Source of the DNA: Verticillium longisporum
Taxonomy: Eukaryota > Ascomycota > Sordariomycetes > Glomerellales > Plectosphaerellaceae
Direction: 5' to 3'
DNA: 64,000 nt
Assembly (NCBI GenBank): GCA_019188255.1
Contig: JAETXT010000013.1
Coordinates: 1,612,001-1,676,000, forward strand
Positions 21,637 through 33,500 of the stretch are shown piece by piece. The translations under genes were made by a program, and so were the position numbers. A model generated the notes under the pieces. The model saw nothing but the letters and a program-made list of their open reading frames with translations. It did not search any database and was not told the DNA's origin. Position 1 is the first letter of the stretch. Each line of letters starts with the position of its first letter.

Positions 21637-23376
21637 ATGGACATGGTACGACATGCGACCCGGCTGACCCTCGATATCAATGCTGACACAATCAGGGACC
21701 ACGCCCAGAACCAACACCAACTCGCAAGCAAACTGAATTGTGAAGGCAGCGACTGTTTCTGTACGTCCATTAATCTGCAGCCAGCCTTGGACCTAACCGC
21801 CGGCACCGGCATCTGGGGGCGGTATGTTGCCTCAAGCATGTCTTGTTCCCTACTTTCACTGACGCGCATCCAATAAGCGACCTTACTGCCGCCCATCCCT
21901 CGTCCGAGATGACCGAGACAGGCATCGTGCCCATTCATCACGAGGAGCGATTCAACTGCCGATTCGAGCTCGATAATATAAAGTCGCTATGGAGGAGAGC
22001 ATCCGGCTCCTTCGACCTGATTCAAGGTCGTGGACTTCTCGGAAATATCAGAGACTGGGGTGCGCTGTGTCGCAACGTCTTTTCGACCCTGAGACCAGGC
22101 GGTCACTTTGAGCTTTCCCACTTGTCTTTTCGATTCTCTGGCAAATGCGGGCCCCTCGATCCATGCCATGTTTGGTCCCGAGTATCGGAGCAAATCCGAG
22201 AACTAGGGCGTCTGGAAGATTGCTCTTTTGACGCAAAAGATGGCGGAATGTCCACGGCGTGCATAGAGTCAGCTTCATTTCAGGACATCCATGAGAGCCG
22301 CCAAGTCGTTCCAGTGACGGCTTGCCTCGACTACGTCCTACAGTATATCGAACGTGCACTGCTTCGCAAGTGGAAATGGGACTACGTACCGGAAAATAGA
22401 GCTAAGGAGCACCTGAAGTGGCTAAGGAGAGACCTTGAGAAAGAGGCAGTCGGAGTTTATACTGAGTGGTACGTGTATTCTATCAAACTGCCTGAGCTTG
22501 CTCCCATTAATGTCATCGCAGCGTAAAGATTTGGGGACACAAGCCGAATCTTTCACAACCGATTCGGGACGATGTCCCCACAATCAAACCGTGGCAACCA
22601 AAGCCCAACGTGAACACTCACTTCCTTCGCCAAGCTTCTGCCGAAATCTGGTCTGATAATAGCACTGCTCGCGGTTCCCACTACCGACGCCTAACCTCGG
22701 GGACTCACACTCTGTGGGTTCCCATCGAATGGGCAATCCTATTGGGCGATTTGAAGGTCAGCTACCCACATGACGAAAGCCCTTTACTACTTCTCCGGTC
22801 GTGGCAAATGATGCTGACTGTTCACAGTCTTCCCCACCTGAGGTTCGGTCCAGATTTTGGCTTTGGCTTCAATTCCTGGGTTTGAGGCTGTTAGGGGAAT
22901 GTGACGGGGAAGCTGCGAGAACCCTCCTAACAAGAGACCAGGAAGCATTGCTCAATCCACTGCTCCAGCGAGCGCAGCAGCCCCAGCTGTGGCACACTAG
23001 CCCGCTTGACGACCATCACCTCATCGCGCTTGTGCGTGGGGGGTTCGAAGCGGCTGGCGGTATCGAGGACTCCGTGCAACACTGTTTCAACCCAGCCTTC
23101 TCACCTGCCCACAATCTTGAGTTATGCTGCGCTCTGATCGGGCTTCATGGTCCTCGGCATCTCCAGGACGTTGAACTGGATGCAATCAGCAAGGCACTCT
23201 CACGGTCAACGATACTCGCAGGGGAGACACTAACGACGCGCGTCATTGAGACTTTGAATCAAGCTTATTGCTGTGTTTTAGAAGGAAGAGGCGAAGGAGG
23301 GGACGATGGCATATGGGGAGATGATAATATGGGGCGAGAGGACATCATAGGTGGGGAGGACTGGACACTAGTGTAG
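21637..23376 (+). CDS. SAM-dependent methyltransferase (UMTA/LaeA-like) with C-terminal extension
   Basis: The proposed exons are 21637-21821, 21878-22468, 22522-22756 and 22828-23376 (519 aa). All junctions are GT-AG and in phase. Motif I reads ALDLTAGTGIWGRDLT, then NCRFELDNI, FDLIQGRGLLGNIRDW and LRPGGHFELSHL. This is the usual order of fungal class I methyltransferases that resemble LaeA/UMTA. The acidic GTDLSPIQ loop of the family is replaced by TETGIVPIH, and about 60 N-terminal residues of the family are missing. Splicing at 22469-22521 (donor GTACGT) gives VKIWGHKP, matching the family's C-terminal VVYGQKP. If that intron is retained, the protein stops at 22526 (277 aa). The extension after GHKP (about 260 aa) is unlike the family. 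The methyl acceptor is unknown and activity is doubtful. Confidence 0.55.
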
Positions 23377-23466
23377 GACAATTTTGGCTCCCTAGCTACG
23401 GTCGGAACGAAACGGTGTGTTTTCTACCTCTGGCATGTAAGATATGAATTAGAATACCTCGCTCTC

Positions 23467-23731
23467 GTCAATAACAGTAAGCGCCGCTTCAGTCGCCGTA
23501 GATAGGACTCTGAACACTTGAAGAATAGCCTTCAAGCAGCTTGCCAATACAATCTAAACCCCACGAGAAACCGGCGGCAAGACAGAAGACGAGAAAGCAA
23601 GAGCGGAAAGATGACCTATTATGGGCTTGGGAGATTCGGACAGACTAGAGGAAGCGACCGTGTACAATAGCAAATAGTGCCTTATTGGCTCTAGGCCACC
23701 AGGCGTAATAAACTTGTGTGTGTGTGTGTGT
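23467..23731 (+). mobile_element. 5'-truncated LINE copy (3' UTR with (GT)n tail)
   Basis: About 265 bp nearly identical to the 3' end of the LINE at 29024-29288: shared GTCAATAACAG start, the CGCCGCTTCAGTCGCCGTAG block, and the final GGCGTAATAAACTTGTGTGT tail. Similarity begins abruptly at 23467, as expected of a 5'-truncated insertion. It ends in a (GT)n run that directly adjoins the 5' UTR of the complete element. Confidence 0.85.
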
Positions 23732-23905
23732 ACGCAGCTGGTACGTACCGTAACGGACTGATTCGAGCACCCTCTGTATCGCCACTTCTTATTTGTTTCG
23801 TTGAAGTACGGCATCAAACCGATCGAAGGTGGGTTGGTCTTGACGCGGGACGGCGCGACACGCGAACTGGTGGATCCCACTCCACGTGGCGCCCCACCTG
23901 CAGCC

Positions 23906-25219
23906 ATGGCGACCGAAAACGACACGATCAACGTCGCGTCTGACGAGGAAGGGAGGAATGGTGTTGAGCAGCGACGACTTCGACCGCGCAAACCGAGCAG
24001 CAAAGCCATCGAAAATCAGACAATCGACGATACAACCGACGATGCGGAAATCACGACTAGGAAGCCCAACAGGCGCAATGCCAGAGCGGCGTTGGGAGGA
24101 CGACCGTCCGTGGAGAAAGAGCGACAGGTAGACGACGACACGTCGCGACTCGCAAAACAGGAACCGATGAAGCAGCAAACGAAGCTCCTCAAAGCAGTCT
24201 TAGTTAAGCTCCAGTCACTGGCGGAACTGATTGAAGATCTTCAAGACGAAAACCGAGAACTTAAGAGGGACCTTCTTACGACTAAAGACAAACTACACAT
24301 GGTCACGGAACAAATGACAGAACAAGCCCAGAGCATACGCGGAAGCGCCGAAGCGATTGCAACGATGGTTACAGGGCAGCAGAGGTCCGAGCCATCCTAC
24401 GCAGACATTGCCCGAATGCCACCGACCAGCCGACTCGACAACGCGGGCCCGGGCCCCACGGCACCACCGGGTCCAACAGACGTGGTCTTCTGCACGATCG
24501 ACACGTCAAGGATCGAGGACGAACAAGACGAACAACTGACACCGGGCGCTGTTCGTACCCTCACGGAAGGCGAGGTCAGGGTGGACCAGAGCCAATCCGA
24601 TTGGCGTTGCCTGGCTGTGACCAAAGACCCGAAGAAGCCTCGAATCAGAATTGCCTGCAGAAACGAGGAGGAGCACACCATGGTGAAACGGCTCGTGGGA
24701 GCCAAGCTGCCGCGGGGAGCCCGGATGCTGAGAGACGAACTCTACCCCGTCAAAGTCGACTACGTGTCCCGCACGGTGGTCGTGGATGAGGCGAATGCCA
24801 TTCGTAGTGGAGCCGCCGAGGAGATTGGCAAAGAAAATGACGTTCAAGTTGCGAAGGTAGGCTGGCTTAGCAACAGGGATGTTCCGAAGGCGTACGGCTC
24901 AATGGTTATCTACCTCACGAAGAAGGCGGACGCGGAAAGGCTACTCGCGGAGGGTTACGCTTATGCGGGAGGACAATCCGGGAGGACCAAGGTCTTCGAA
25001 TCTCGTCCTCGCCTCGACCAGTGCTACAACTGTCAGCAGGTTGGCCGCGGCCACAAAGCTCACCAGTGCGACCTGCCCCAGATGTGCGGGCAATGCGCCA
25101 AGGAGGGTCACCACCACAGTGTTTGCACTGAGACTACCCTCAAGTGTGTTCCCTGCGGAGGTCCTCATGCGTCGTTCAGCAGAAACTGCAAGAAGCTCTA
25201 CCCTTCTTTGAATGAGTAG
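23906..25219 (+). CDS. LINE ORF1, nucleic-acid-binding Gag-like protein
   Basis: 437 aa from the ATG in a good context (GCAGCCATGGCG). After a basic N-terminus, a coiled coil is visible at about residues 90-155 (LLKAVLVKLQSLAELIEDLQ and following heptads), suitable for multimerisation. A central RNA-recognition-like portion follows. Three zinc knuckles lie at about residues 372-427: a CX2CX6HX4C variant, CGQCAKEGHHHSVC (perfect CX2CX4HX4C), and CVPCGGPHASFSRNC. Such proteins coat the element RNA and deliver it for target-primed reverse transcription. The stop overlaps the ORF2 start as ATGAGTAG, an 8-base overlap that suggests coupled termination-reinitiation. The frame is fully open. Confidence 0.85.
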   Translation: MATENDTINVASDEEGRNGVEQRRLRPRKPSSKAIENQTIDDTTDDAEITTRKPNRRNARAALGGRPSVEKERQVDDDTSRLAKQEPMKQQTKLLKAVLVKLQSLAELIEDLQDENRELKRDLLTTKDKLHMVTEQMTEQAQSIRGSAEAIATMVTGQQRSEPSYADIARMPPTSRLDNAGPGPTAPPGPTDVVFCTIDTSRIEDEQDEQLTPGAVRTLTEGEVRVDQSQSDWRCLAVTKDPKKPRIRIACRNEEEHTMVKRLVGAKLPRGARMLRDELYPVKVDYVSRTVVVDEANAIRSGAAEEIGKENDVQVAKVGWLSNRDVPKAYGSMVIYLTKKADAERLLAEGYAYAGGQSGRTKVFESRPRLDQCYNCQQVGRGHKAHQCDLPQMCGQCAKEGHHHSVCTETTLKCVPCGGPHASFSRNCKKLYPSLNE

Positions 25220-28200
25220 CACGCTCCGGATAATCCAACTCAATGTGCGAAAACGCGGCGAGGTTCACGAGAGCCTCATGAACGACGAGGACATTCAGGA
25301 CGCAGCGGTGCTGGTCATTCAGGAACCACAAGCACGGATGATCAAGGGACGGTTATTGACGACTCCGATGGGACATCACGGATGGACAAAGATGGTCCCA
25401 CCAACGACTGGGGAAGGACGATGGGCGATCCGAAGCATGCTTTGGATAAGGAAGGATTTGGGGGCGGAACAGGTGTTGATAGAGTCTCCGGACATGACAG
25501 CAGCACTGTTGAGGCTCCCAGAGAGACTGGTACTGGTGGTGTCCGTGTACGTGCAGGGGATGGACACCCAGGCATTACAGGAAGCGTGTAACACCATACG
25601 TAGTGCGGTCGCGGATGCTAGGAGAGCCGCAGGAGAGGTGGTGGACGTGGTCATTGCGGGCGACTTCAACCGCCACGATCAACTATGGGGAGGAGACGAC
25701 GTGTCTCCGGTACGACAGGGTGAAGCCGATAACATCATCGACCTAATGAACGAGCTCTCCCTCTGCAGCATGCTCCCACGGGGCACGAAGACATGGCAAG
25801 GCGGAGACCACGAATCGACAATCGACCTTGTGCTGGTGTCAGAGGACCTAGCTGCGTCCATGATCAAGTGTACGACGCACGGGACAGAGCACGGGTCGGA
25901 CCACCGCACCATCGAAACGATCCTTGACGTATCAGTTCCGACCCCGAAAGCCCAAGACCGACCTCTATTCAAAAACGCGCCATGGAAGGAAATCAACACC
26001 CGAATCTCCACGGCACTCGAGACAGTCCCGATGGAAGGCACGGTCCAAGAGAAGACGGACAGACTCATGTCAGTGGTGCTGGGAGCAGTACAGGCCTTGA
26101 CACCGAAAGCCAAACCATCGCCATACGCGAAGCGGTGGTGGACGGCGGATCTTACGCAGCTCCGCCACATCCACACACATTGGAGAAACCGGGCGAGGGC
26201 AGCAAGACGGGCAGGACGGAACGATGAAGCACTGGAGAACACGGCCAAGGGAGCAGCGAAACAATACCATGATGCCATTCGACAACAGAAGAAAACCCAT
26301 TGGAATGACTTCCTGGCCAACAACGACAACATCTGGAAGGCCGCCAAGTATCTGAAGTCTGGCGACGATGCGGCGTTCGGCAAGGTGCCACAACTTGTGA
26401 AGGCTGATGGCACACGGACGACCAACAGCAAAGCCGGTTGAACTGCTTACCACTTTCTTCCCGTCCCTACCGGAGCATATCGAAGAGGAAGGGGAGAGAC
26501 CTCAACGCGAATCAGCTGTTAACATGCCCAACATCACGATGGAAGAAGTCGAACGCCGTCTTTTCGCGACGAAATCGTGGAAAGCACCTGGTGAGGACGG
26601 GTTGCCAGCGATGGTCTGGAAACAGATTTGGCCAGCCGTCAAGCACAGGGTCCTGGCGATTTTCCGCGCATCACTAGAGGAAGGAGTACTCCCCGACCAA
26701 TGGAGGCACGCCAAGATCATCCCGCTCAAAAAGCCCGGCAAAGCAGACTACACCATCGCCAAGGCTTGGAGGCCCATCTCGCTCCTCGCCACGCTCGGCA
26801 AGGTTCTCGAGTCGGTTGTTGCGGAGAGGATATCCCATGCAGTCGAAACGCACGGGTTGTTGCCTACGAACCACTTCGGGGCCCGCAAACAGAGGTCAGC
26901 AGAACAAGCGTTAGTGCTGCTGCAAGAACAAATCTACGCAGCATGGAGAAATCGTTGGGTGGTCAGCCTCGTGAGCTTCGATGTGAAGGGAGCGTACAAT
27001 GGAGTGTGTAAAGAGAGACTTATTCAGAGAATGAGAGCGAGGGGCCTCCCAGGAGAGTTGCTCCGTTGGGTAGAGGCATTCTGCTCAGATCGGACGGCGA
27101 CAATTCAGGTCAACGGCCAAGCATCAGAGGTCCGGACCCTGCCGCAGGCCGGACTACCGCAAGGATCACCACTGTCACCCATCTTGTTTCTGTTCTTCAA
27201 CGCAGACCTTGTACAACAGAAGATCAACTGCTATGGGGGAGCTATAGCCTTCGTCGACGACTTTACAGCCTGGGTCGCTGGCCCAACCACGCAAGACAAC
27301 CGTAAAGGAATTGAGGCAATCATCGAAAAGGCATTGGACTGGGAGCGGAGAAGCGGTGCAACTTTCGAAGCGGACAAGACTGCGGTCATCCACTTCACCC
27401 GATGGGCCAAAAGGTCCGATTCGGAACCCTTCACTATCAAAGGGCAAACAGTCGAACCCAAACAGCATGTCAAGATCCTCGGCGTGATCATGGACATTGG
27501 ACTCAGGTATAGGGAACACATTGCAAGAGTGGCGACCAAGGGATTGGAGGCTGCTATGGAGCTGAAACGACTGAGAGGATTGACCCCGGCGACAGCACGG
27601 CAGCTATTCACGGCCACCGTGGCTCCGGTGGTGGATTATGCCTCTAACGTCTGGAGGCACCGATGCAAAGATCGGACGGCGGCAGCAATCAATCGCGTCC
27701 AAAAGGTCGGAGCGCAGGCAATCATTGGAGCGTTCATCACGATAGCCACGAGCGTAGCAGAAGCGGAGGCTCACATCGCCAGTGCACCAGAGCGATTCAC
27801 GAGAAGGGCTATCAAGCTTTGGACGGATCTCCACGCACTGCCCGAGACCAACCCGCTTCGAAAACTGACTGCTCGCATGCGGAAGTTCAGGCGTTTCCAC
27901 CGCTCACCATTTTTCCAACTGGCAACTGCGCTCAACGAGATTCCAATGGAGAACCTGGAAACCATCAACCCATTCACACTTCCGCCGTGGATGGAAAGAA
28001 TGCAGACCATTGCCGAATGGAATGACGACTCAACATCGACGCGTGTCGACCAGGACGCGATGGTGCGCATCGCCGTCAGCAGCTCGGCACGAAACGAGCT
28101 GGTCGGGGTCGGCGGAGTCATCGAGGGACCAGGAACGGTGCCCGAGACCTTTTCTTTCACCCACGGCATGAGGACCGATCAGAACCCGTTTTCCGGAGAA

Positions 28201-28958
28201 CTCGTGGCGGCGGCGTACGCGCTGCGGTTTCTGCCACAGCTAAGGGGCCAGAGGGTAACGTTACTGACAAGTAACAAAGCCGCGGTGCTGACACTTCGAA
28301 ACCCCGTCAACAATCTGGACAAGAGTACGTTCGCTGCATCTACGAAGCGGTCACTCGACTTCGAGAGACCGGAAACATCATCGCAGCCGTTTGGCTGCCT
28401 AGTCATCTCGAGGACGACCTCCTGAAGAGAGCGAAAGGAGAAGCACGCAAGGCCAGCCGAGAGGGCGCCTCACCAGAAAAGCAGTTCCCGAAGATGCGGT
28501 CCACCACCCTCAATGCTGCAAGACGCAAACTACGTGTAGAGAGACGACTACCGGACAAGGTTGGAAAACTCTCGAAGGAAATAGATATAGCTCTTCCTGG
28601 CAAGCACACTCGAGAACTATACAACAACCTTTCCTGGATAGAAGCGAGCATGCTGGCCCAGCTCAGGACAGGCATGGCGAGGCTCAACGCGTCACTTTTC
28701 CGAATCAAGGCAGTAGCGTCAGCCCAATGCGCATGCGGACACGCGAGAGAGACGGTAGAGCACTTCCTCCTTCGATGCACACGGTGGGCAACACAACGCG
28801 CCGAGACACTCATGTGCCCTGGCGCACAAAGAGACAACGTTTCTTTCCACCTGGGAGGAAAGACAACATCAGATGGTGATGACTGGAAGCCAAACATGAA
28901 AGCAGTCCGAGCTACGATACGCTTTGCGAAGGCCACGGGCCGGCTAGAGAATGTGTGA
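25212..28958 (+). pseudogene. LINE ORF2 (APE endonuclease, RT, RNase H-like), two frameshifts
   Basis: The first frame (25212-26441) encodes an exonuclease-endonuclease-phosphatase domain with VIQEPQ, IAGDFNRHDQ, STIDLVL and GSDHRTIE, consistent with an APE nicking enzyme. An extra G near 26436 shifts the frame. The second segment carries the reverse transcriptase: [23 protein letters not shown] and the catalytic FVDD. A missing C near 28305 (within CCCC) causes the second shift, after which [10 protein letters not shown] and a Cys/His motif near the end (CACG...HFLLRC) are readable to the stop at 28958. The RNase H-like region lacks the usual Asp residues ([15 protein letters not shown]), which is common in fungal LINEs as far as I recall. 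As written it is not translatable as one protein. Confidence 0.85.
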
Positions 28959-29023
28959 TCCTTGATGAGACCTATCACGGCAAACCCCCCTTCCCTACTA
29001 ATCGAACCTAACACCCACACCTC

Positions 29024-29288
29024 GTGTCAATAACAGCAGGCGCCGCTTCAGTCGCCGTAGATAGGACTCTGAACACTTGAAGAATAGCCTTCAAGCAGCT
29101 TGCCAATACAATCTAAACCCCATGAGAAACCGGCGGAAAGACAGAAGACGAGAAAGCAAGAGCGGAAAGACGACCCCTTATGGGCTTGGGAGTTTCGGAC
29201 AGACTACAGGAAGCGACCATGTACAATAGCGAATAGTGCCTTATTGGCTCTAGGCCACCAGGCGTAATAAACTTGTGTGTGTGTGTGT
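29024..29288 (+). repeat. Direct repeat: LINE 3' UTR, second copy of 23467-23731
   Basis: This is the 3' UTR of the full LINE. It differs from the upstream copy by scattered substitutions (for example CACGAG/CATGAG, GATGACC/GACGACC), so the two insertions are related but not products of a recent exact duplication. It ends in (GT)n followed by AC, as the upstream copy does. Confidence 0.9.
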
Positions 29289-32200
29289 ACTGACATTTCC
29301 GTACTCGTGTCGCTTGCCAAGCGATGAGTAGTCTTTTTGGTGCACGTGAGCGCGCGCCAGTCTCTGTGCGGGCGTTCTCAACGTTGTACTTCCATCGAGG
29401 GTGGGCTTGCGTTTGGCCGTCTCGGAGCCCATAGCTCACTTCTGCTTTACGGGTCCGAGGTTCGGTGAAGATTGGCCGAAACCCTGGCGCAAAAGATTCT
29501 GACGATGTCGACTTCAACCGCGACTGCGACCGCAGCAGCAGGACGCAAGCTAGGGGTGAGCCTCGGTCGCCCGAGACGGAATCGTTGGATCCGGTACCAA
29601 GGTTTCGACAAAACGACAATTTGGCTTTTGCTAAAATTGAAGGTGACTCGTCATGGAATGATCCTGACGTAGACAGGCACAATTTGGGGACCCCGTGATG
29701 AGATTAGGTAGTCGAGATACAGTTCAAGATAGGCTCATGTTATGTGTCAAATGTTGCATCCTTCGAGGACTTCACAAGCTCGTATATAAGCTTGTATGCA
29801 ACAGCCACTGTGTACCGCGAGGCATGGAGCCTCTCAGGGCCTTTGGTGGACAGGCCGTTAACTCCGCAGCTTCGTCTGCATACTTCCCAAGAGGCGGGGC
29901 ACAATTGGAGAGACCGCAGTGAGAGTGTCGTCGGCGTCGTAAGAAGCGGTCGAAGAGATGCCACCACTTGGGTCGGTCCACAGGCGAAATCCTCAAGAAC
30001 GTATGCCAAAGTATCAGTGCTCTCACATACTCCGTTCGGTATTGATTGCGGCATTCAAAGATGGATCATTCCTAGGCTTATTCGCGAGTATACTTCTGCA
30101 GCATGTCGTATCTCTTGTCATATTGCCTCCGCCGAATATACTTTAGCTGGCCTTGGACGATGTCCACACACCAGTCTGACACAGTCTATTGCATGCTTGT
30201 GCGTCGCTTCATTGAATTCAATTGACAGGTCTATATGGTGTTAGTTCGGCCGCTGCACTGATTCCTTGGCATCATGAAGACCTTCCAAAAGAAGACGTTC
30301 TCACAGAAAACGATACTTGCCGTCTTCGCGTTCGCTTCAACCAAGAAATTGCTTTCTCAGACAGGTGAGACAGGTGTTGCGTGTCATGACACTGCGCCTC
30401 ATTGAGCTTCTCCTTGCTCAGATGCCGAAAGTGATAATATGGTTCCCGAAGGCTGGATAAAAAGGCAATACAAGACATGCGGATGGACCGAGATATCTGA
30501 AATGGAAAGCTGACTGGTGATGAGAGGTAAATGGTTCAAGAGTCGAATCCCGAAGACATGATGGGAGCCCATGGCAAAACTCAAGGCGGCCTCAAGGCGG
30601 ACTGTACAAAAGGTCATCCGTGAGAGGCGAGGACTATCGATTAAGGTCTCTGGGCATCTGAAGATGCTGCAGACGATGGCTGCAACTGCAAATTTCAGAG
30701 CTCAGGTATGCCTCTGCGCTCTCCCGAGTAACTGATGCCGGAGCCGACGCCGCGAGGTATCTCTTCATGCCGCTGACAATGTTGTGACAGACACACCAAT
30801 AGATGGTGAGACAGGCGGGCCACGCAGACGAGTCATGATGCCGAAGCCGGATGCTGTACTGCGAGGTGAATCAGTACCCGTATAGCTCGAAAAAGTGATG
30901 TGCATGAAAACTTGTTGCCGCTGAGCTGGGAGATGATCGGGACTCGCAGTACTGTAAATCGGACTCTGCTAGACAGTAATCAGTTCGGTTGGTGTCAGCT
31001 TCCTTTGGTACTCTGCTGACAACGAAAGATTCGCAAATCTGGCTTGTAAGCTAATTGCCGCATCCATTCGGCCGACGTCGTACGAGCAAGCACATCGATA
31101 AACAGTCATCCACATGCTGGTTGTAGAAAAACAAGCTGGCGGGAAACTGAGTGACGAAGATCGTCTCCCAATCCATCTTTATCTGGGGTTCCACGGGGAT
31201 TCGGCTTCCATACAAAACCTCCGGCCAGACATATTCCGAAAACCTTAAATTGCATCTGGATGACGTTTTTTTCCTGATACAGAACCAAGAGAGGGCGGAG
31301 GGGAGCAATTTATTGCCTGCAGATCCGGCACCAAATTTCATCCGCAGCGTAAAGGCGGAGTTGGTTTCAGAGGCTCGACGGTCCCTGGTGCTCGTCATGA
31401 CTTCCCACAAGGATAGTCTCCAACCAACAGCTCACGTATCCTCAGCAATTATCCCTACTGGTCGAGCCTCACATATCTCCTTCTGCACGCTGACAGATAG
31501 GGCACATTTTGAGAGTTGACGGAAAAAACAACTCCACTTCTCAACGGCATGTTCAAAGCTCCGTTGATCTGCACTCGTCGAAAACCTAAAGCACTTTAAG
31601 CTCGGGTCCAATGCTCAAGCATGCATGATAATGCGCTCACGGCCATTTGCGTACCCCATCGAATTAGGAAGGTCCGTAGTTCGGGGTTGCATTCGAAAAG
31701 TGAAAGACGGCCTCGGCCGGGATATATTACCCAAGACGAGCTGGTGCGGGTGGCACATGGGTTTATGGACCCGGGGAACCGGGGCGCCGAGACTCCCGGA
31801 GACCCCGGTCTCTTCGGGGTCGTCGGGGCATGGCGTGTAGATCTGCTGCCCTGCAGCGGCAGCGGGCCGGAGAGTGAGGCCTAGAAGGGGATGGTGCCTT
31901 TGTTGATTGGCAGCCGAGGGGTGAGTTCAAGGTTTGGGTATGGGGCATGTTGTACCCCTAATACTCTTAATGCTCATGGCTGACACAGGGTTCCTGGACA
32001 CATGTCCTGTAACATGAGCAAGGTCTGGAGGCAAGATGTGAGTGAAGACTGGTGGGCCAGAACAGAGTGTCGAAACCCTGGATCGGTGGGCTTGCGCAGC
32101 TTGAACGGGCGTTTGTCGCACAAATGGTGCCACACAGTCGGCTACTCACATCACTTGATCTCAAGTGTGATGGTCAGGAGGCCTCTATCTCTCAAGGATC

Positions 32201-33500
32201 AGTGTCGATCCATAATGGAAGCCGCAGCAAGAGCACCTCAACGCAGTAATTGCCGTCGAGGAACACCTCAAGTCGAAGCCCTCGGCGCCGAGCTATCCAA
32301 TATATCTCGGCCGATGAGAAGAACTTGTCTGAAGGGTTGCTCAGAACATACAAAAACAAATCGAAGGATTCATGGCTTGAGACTACCGACGAGCATAAAG
32401 GTCATGGGGAAACATTAGGCTACCAGCCCCATGTCCACACTCATCCGTCCGGAACGAGCCCTCACGCTACGTTGCCACCAGCCCACCATCACCACGAACC
32501 AGCTAGGTGCCGAGCGAGCTGCACAGCATCAGCCCAGCCCCCATCATGGCCCTCGCTGCCAAGTCAGGTCCTGTTGGCCCCTCACAAGCAAGGGAGTCCA
32601 GCCGCTCGGCGGCCCGCCGTGGCCCATGTTCCCAGAATGGCGGGCGTCCCGAAGGTGGAGATCAAGGGTTCATGGTAGTACTCCTCCCTGGGAGGGGTGG
32701 TGAGGGCTCGATCACGACGGACACGATGGGAACGGGCGAGATCGGCAGAAATCACCTGGCACAGGGTGGGTAGTCAGCTGGGCGAGGCGCCAGGGCTGAA
32801 GGGCATGAAGCGATGTAGAATGGCAGGTTCCAGTCCTCGGCTAGTCGGAAGATCGGATGGACAAGTTGCTGTACCATGCTGCGAGTGCATTGCTTCTTTA
32901 GACTCTGCAGGCATGTGCATGACTCTGTCAGTTCACACTACTTGGCGCTTGCCTATGTGTCAGTCAGCAATTACACGATGTCAACATGTGTGAGTGCCAA
33001 GAGGTTTAAGTAGTGACAACAATTTTCAACTGAGCCATCGCCATGTCGATCATGGGCCTCGAATCCTGGGAGGCGTTCGTACCCTGGCCCAAGACAGTCA
33101 AAGTGTGAAGGGAAGGAAAGAAAAGACGAGTGAGAATAAAGCCTCGGTGGACGCAAGGTACATGGTTGTGCCCCCTCCACACAGCGGTCCTGCAAGCCAC
33201 ATTCTGCAAGCGTCAGACCCAAGACTCCAACGTTCCACCCTTCGCTAAGCTCATTCGGCCCAATATGGCGTCCGCTCCGGAGGGGTAACCGGACCGCCGA
33301 ATGTCGGACATGGACAAACGGTACCAAGAGCGGATCAGATAATCTGTCTTGGCGAGGCTAGTCCGGATGACCAGACCAGATTAGGCACGCGTGGCGCCAA
33401 CCCACTCACAAGCCGGCGGAACCCATACACACAACACGAGGCGCGCCTTGTGCAGGGTTCCCTGGTAAGGAAGGTGGTTTTCACGATCTGATAATTCTGT
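29289..33500. other. Gene-poor stretch right of the LINE
   Basis: No gene is supported. The first ~270 bp may be the 5' end of another LINE (see findings). Open frames near 29.7-30.2, 31.05-31.5, 32.0-32.8 and 33.0-33.3 kb occur on both strands without domains or coherent splicing. From about 33.5 kb the sequence becomes the promoter region of the first core gene. Confidence 0.4.

Larger units (their letters stand above)
23732..29288 (+). mobile_element. Nearly full-length APE-type LINE (Tad-like non-LTR retrotransposon)
   Basis: The element has a ~175-bp 5' UTR, ORF1 (23906-25219), ORF2 (25212-28958, two frameshifts) and a ~330-bp 3' UTR ending in (GT)n instead of poly-A. Endonuclease, reverse transcriptase and an RNase H-like region occur in the standard order. 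There are no LTRs. I see no clear target-site duplication, because the left flank is the GT tail of another copy. Clade assignment (Tad/R1-like) is by overall architecture and zinc-knuckle ORF1, not by phylogeny. Confidence 0.85.

Noticed and set aside
23801..23905. N-terminal extension of LINE ORF1
   Set aside because: The extra 35 codons would begin at TTG. The ATG at 23906 has a strong context and is the first real start.
31051..31519. Overlapping opposite-strand frames of about 120 codons
   Set aside because: Neither strand shows a recognisable family, and it cannot be decided which, if either, is coding.
1..33500. Starship captain (DUF3435 tyrosine recombinase) or other captain-linked cargo such as NLR or patatin genes
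   Set aside because: No motif of a tyrosine recombinase, NB-ARC/NACHT domain or patatin GxSxG plus DGG was seen. Only DUF3723 links the region to Starships.
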